Shown: positions 5,591-6,783 of the stretch, one piece after another | How positions within the stretch are numbered: the first letter of the stretch is position 1 | Layout: each line of letters starts with the position of its first letter | Assembly (NCBI GenBank): GCA_030598425.1 | Contig: JAUVPY010000143.1 | Coordinates: 1 to 6,783, forward strand | Direction of reading: 5' to 3' | DNA length: 6,783 nt | Source: Anaerolineae bacterium | Lineage (GTDB): Bacteria > Chloroflexota > Anaerolineae > 4572-78 > NAK82 | Notes under the pieces: generated by a model | The model's input: the letters and a program-made list of their open reading frames with translations, nothing else | Told to the model about the DNA's origin: nothing | Databases searched by the model: none | Translations under genes and position numbers: made by a program

Positions 5591-5688
5591 CATGTCATTC
5601 TGAGGCGAAGCCGAAGAATCTCGTTGTTGCACTCAAGCACGACCTACATTGCAGGAACGAGATCCTTCACTTCGTTCGGGATGACATG
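5591..5688. repeat. REP-like inverted pair, copies 2 and 3
   Basis: The left arm 5591-5625 starts CATGTCATTCTGAGGC and ends GAATCTCGTT. The right arm 5656-5688 starts AACGAGATCCTTC and ends GGGATGACATG. The right arm is the reverse complement of the left, with a few mismatches and a 2-bp length difference, across a 30-bp spacer. This 'TGTCATYCTGAG...GRATCTCGTT' pair is a widespread type of bacterial intergenic repeat. The spacer and divergence between arms suggest two head-to-head insertions rather than one simple terminator. Confidence 0.8.
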
Positions 5689-5742
5689 CTCGGGCTTCCC
5701 CTGTTTCTTGCACAATGAGTGACGCCGTGGCGTCGTGGCAAA

Positions 5743-5757
5743 GCTCAGGATGACATG
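5743..5757 (-). repeat. REP-like repeat, partial copy 4
   Basis: GCTCAGGATGACATG is the exact reverse complement of the consensus start CATGTCATCCTGAGC of the same family. Only this 15-bp end is present, so it is a remnant. Confidence 0.6.
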
Positions 5758-5800
5758 ATTTGACAACACACCGTTCGTACACCCATCGGCTAGGGCTAAG

Positions 5801-5853
5801 TTGACTTCTTTCTGACGATCTGATATACTGATGATCAGATAATCAGAAAGAAG
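5801..5853 (+). promoter_or_regulatory. Promoter and autoregulatory operator of the toxin-antitoxin operon
   Basis: TTGACT (5801-5806) and TATACT (5824-5829) are separated by exactly 17 bp, each matching the sigma70 consensus at 5 of 6. Around the same point is a 49-bp dyad centred on 5829. The outer arms CTTCTTTCTGA (5805-5815) and TCAGAAAGAAG (5843-5853) are perfect, as are the inner arms ATCTGAT (5818-5824) and ATCAGAT (5834-5840). The -10 box lies at the centre, so a bound dimer would block RNA polymerase. Expected initiation is near 5836, leaving only the right arm in the transcript, which argues for a DNA operator and not an RNA hairpin. MazE/AbrB antitoxins commonly repress their own operon; the repressor here is inferred. 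Confidence 0.82.
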
Positions 5854-5861
5854 GTGCTGTG

Positions 5862-6116
5862 ATGTCTAGTATGACACTACATATGGCTCAACGAGGTCTG
5901 ATCACCATCCCTAAGGCGGTGAGGGAGACTTACGGCATCCAGCCTGGAGACGCAATGACGTTCATGGACCTGGGCGGTGTATTCGTCCTCTCACCGAAGC
6001 CCTCGCAGGTAGACGCGCTAGCAGATCGGATGGCTGCTGAGCTGCAGGACAAAGGTGAATCGCTAGAGTCTATGCTCCAGGCTCTGCGCGAAGAACGCGA
6101 CCAGTATGGCGGCTGA
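5862..6116 (+). CDS. AbrB/MazE/SpoVT-type antitoxin
   Basis: This 84-residue protein has an N-terminal swapped-hairpin DNA-binding domain at about residues 4-46: 'MTLHMAQRGLITIPKAVRETYGIQ', then 'PGDAMTFMDLGGVFVLSPKP'. The 'RGLITIPKAVR' stretch is the family's hallmark. The C-terminal half (47-84) is a charged, probably helical tail that would wrap around the toxin. Start choice: ATG 5862 sits seven bases after AAGG (5851-5854); the GTG one codon earlier is only four bases away. The gene overlaps the downstream PIN gene by 11 bp, the usual sign of translational coupling in antitoxin-toxin pairs. It neutralises the PIN ribonuclease and, with it, probably binds the 49-bp dyad upstream. The identification is by motif and context, and the pairing of a MazE-fold antitoxin with a PIN toxin is common in VapBC systems. 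Confidence 0.9.
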   Translation: MSSMTLHMAQRGLITIPKAVRETYGIQPGDAMTFMDLGGVFVLSPKPSQVDALADRMAAELQDKGESLESMLQALREERDQYGG

Positions 6117-6555
6117 GCCCCGCGTCTTTCTGGATACCAACGTCCTCTTTGCCGCCGTGCTCTCTGAGACGGGCGGCTCACGGCTGATCCTCAAGTTAGG
6201 CGAAAGCGGCGCCGTGGGTTTGTGGGTTGGATCGCGTGTGCTTAAGGAAGCCGAAGCCGTGTTGGCACGCAAGGCCGCCGAGAGCAAAGCGGTCTTTGCG
6301 TTGTTGCTCGATCAGGCCAAGGTCTCGGTAGGACCTTCACCGGATCAGGCAGCACTGTCTCAAGCCAGGGCAGTCGTGGACTATCCACCTGACGCCCACA
6401 TACTGGGGGAGGCTTTGGCGGCCGAGGTGGATTACCTGGTCTCGCTGGATCGCAAGCACCTGGTGGGCAACCCCCGGGCGTCGGAGTTGCCCTTTCCCAT
6501 CGGCACCCCTGGCGATTTCCTGGCCTGGTTTCGTGAGCATCTGGAGGGCGCGTGA
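6106..6555 (+). CDS. PIN-domain toxin (VapC-like ribonuclease)
   Basis: This 149-residue single-domain PIN protein cleaves RNA using Mg or Mn held by acidic residues. Visible motifs: D10 in 'VFLDTNVLFAAVLS', E48/E50 in 'VLKEAEAVL', D96 in 'PPDAHILGEAL' and D115 in 'DYLVSLDRKHL'. All four acidic positions expected of an active nuclease are present, and length is in the usual range. The ATG at 6106 lies inside the antitoxin's last codons in another frame, with no strong ribosome site, so translation is likely coupled. The C-terminus 'PIGTPGDFLAWFREHL' is typical of the PIN_3/COG1569-like group, where the end of the domain holds a conserved 'TP.EFL'. The exact RNA target cannot be read from sequence. 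Confidence 0.9.
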   Translation: MAAEPRVFLDTNVLFAAVLSETGGSRLILKLGESGAVGLWVGSRVLKEAEAVLARKAAESKAVFALLLDQAKVSVGPSPDQAALSQARAVVDYPPDAHILGEALAAEVDYLVSLDRKHLVGNPRASELPFPIGTPGDFLAWFREHLEGA

Positions 6556-6561
6556 ACGGTC

Positions 6562-6582
6562 CGCCGTGTCCGTGACACGGCG
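6562..6582. terminator. Short GC hairpin between convergent genes
   Basis: CGCCGTGTC (6562-6570) and GACACGGCG (6574-6582) form a perfect 9-bp stem with a 3-nt loop, six bases after the PIN stop codon. No T-run follows on either strand, so it is a weak or bidirectional terminator candidate, or a structure that protects the 3' ends of the converging transcripts. Confidence 0.45.
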
Positions 6583-6623
6583 TGAGCGCTGGGAGACCTA
6601 CCAGAACGGGAGCAGCCTATACT

Positions 6624-6783
6624 CTATTCTCCAAGAAACCGCTCCCGCTCTTCCGCTGTCAAGATGGGGGGCTCGCGCTGGATGAGGGCCTCGGCCACGT
6701 CCAGCAAATCCTGGATGTCGGCGATCCATATCCGGACGCTGAGATCGGCGCTGGCGGTGACGATGGTCCGGCCGTCGGGGCTA
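6624..6783 (-). CDS. C-terminal end of a WD40-repeat protein (partial, runs off the right edge)
   Basis: On the minus strand, an open frame enters at the window edge and ends at TAG (6624-6626), giving 52 residues. The first 19 read 'SPDGRTIVTASADLSVRIW'. This is a textbook WD40 blade: 'SPDG' turn, 'TAS.D..VRIW' with Asp and terminal Trp. The remaining residues ('DLLDVAEALIQREPPILT.EERERFLGE') form a charged helical tail. Tails of this 'LI.REPP..T.EER..FL' kind follow the last blade in bacterial WD40 proteins that also carry STAND NTPase or kinase domains, but the upstream domains are outside the window. No start is visible. It is convergent with the toxin gene, 68 bp away. Confidence 0.85.
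   Translation of the reverse strand, partial: SPDGRTIVTASADLSVRIWIADIQDLLDVAEALIQREPPILTAEERERFLGE

Larger units (their letters stand above)
5412..5800. other. Gene-free region carrying REP-like repeats
   Basis: No supported coding frame lies between the methyltransferase stop and the toxin-antitoxin promoter. The stretch is largely made of copies, in both orientations, of one intergenic repeat family whose ends read TGTCATYCTGA and GAGATCCTTCG or GAATCTCGTT. The individual copies are listed separately. Bases 5412-5480 hold nothing I recognise, nor do the spacers between copies. Confidence 0.7.

Noticed and set aside
5425..6619. Similar 'CCAG..GGGAGCAGCCTA' words at 5425-5441 and 6601-6619 as direct repeats flanking the toxin-antitoxin block
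   Set aside because: The exact match is only 11 bp, which is expected several times by chance in a window of this size; the extension needs gaps and mismatches. It would become interesting only if related genomes lack the block and carry a single copy.

Overview
The window is a piece of a GC-rich bacterial chromosome, accessory in character. The best guess is a member of the Chloroflexota (Anaerolineae or Caldilineae type). That is an inference from four things: short-period dyad arrays between genes, REP-like 'TGTCATCCTGAG...GGATCTCGTT' intergenic repeats, a WD40 protein tail ending in an 'LIQREPP..T.EER' motif, and a mixture of orphan antitoxin, PIN and radical SAM genes. No rRNA, tRNA, CRISPR array or insertion sequence was seen.

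Left part (1-3390). The window opens inside the C-terminal end of a multi-pass membrane protein, probably a GT-C/GT87-type mannosyltransferase (+). Three minus-strand genes follow: an orphan DUF433 antitoxin-like gene with a near-perfect sigma70 promoter, a YeeE/YedE (TsuA-type) thiosulfate/sulfur transporter with all three family cysteines, and a membrane-anchored S41 C-terminal processing peptidase. The peptidase ends in a textbook intrinsic terminator. It has the catalytic Ser (S313) but Thr (T338) where the family has its general-base Lys. Two arrays of 7-bp units, each folding back on itself, flank the DUF433 gene. One supplies the last codons and stop of the membrane protein; the other abuts the transporter stop codon.

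Middle part (3391-5411). A divergent intergenic region leads to a plus-strand gene for a B12-binding radical SAM protein. It is only 300 residues long and stops about halfway through the radical SAM barrel. Next comes an array with an 8-bp period and inverted arms, then a class I SAM-dependent methyltransferase whose likely ribosome binding site lies in the last array units.

Right part (5412-6783). About 390 bp without a gene carries several REP-like repeats. A complete MazE/AbrB-type antitoxin plus PIN-domain toxin operon follows, driven by a strong promoter embedded in a 49-bp dyad operator. After a short hairpin, the convergent C-terminal end of a WD40-repeat protein runs off the right edge.

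The genes do not form one pathway. The most unusual items are the heptad and octad dyad arrays, the Lys-to-Thr peptidase and the half-length radical SAM protein.
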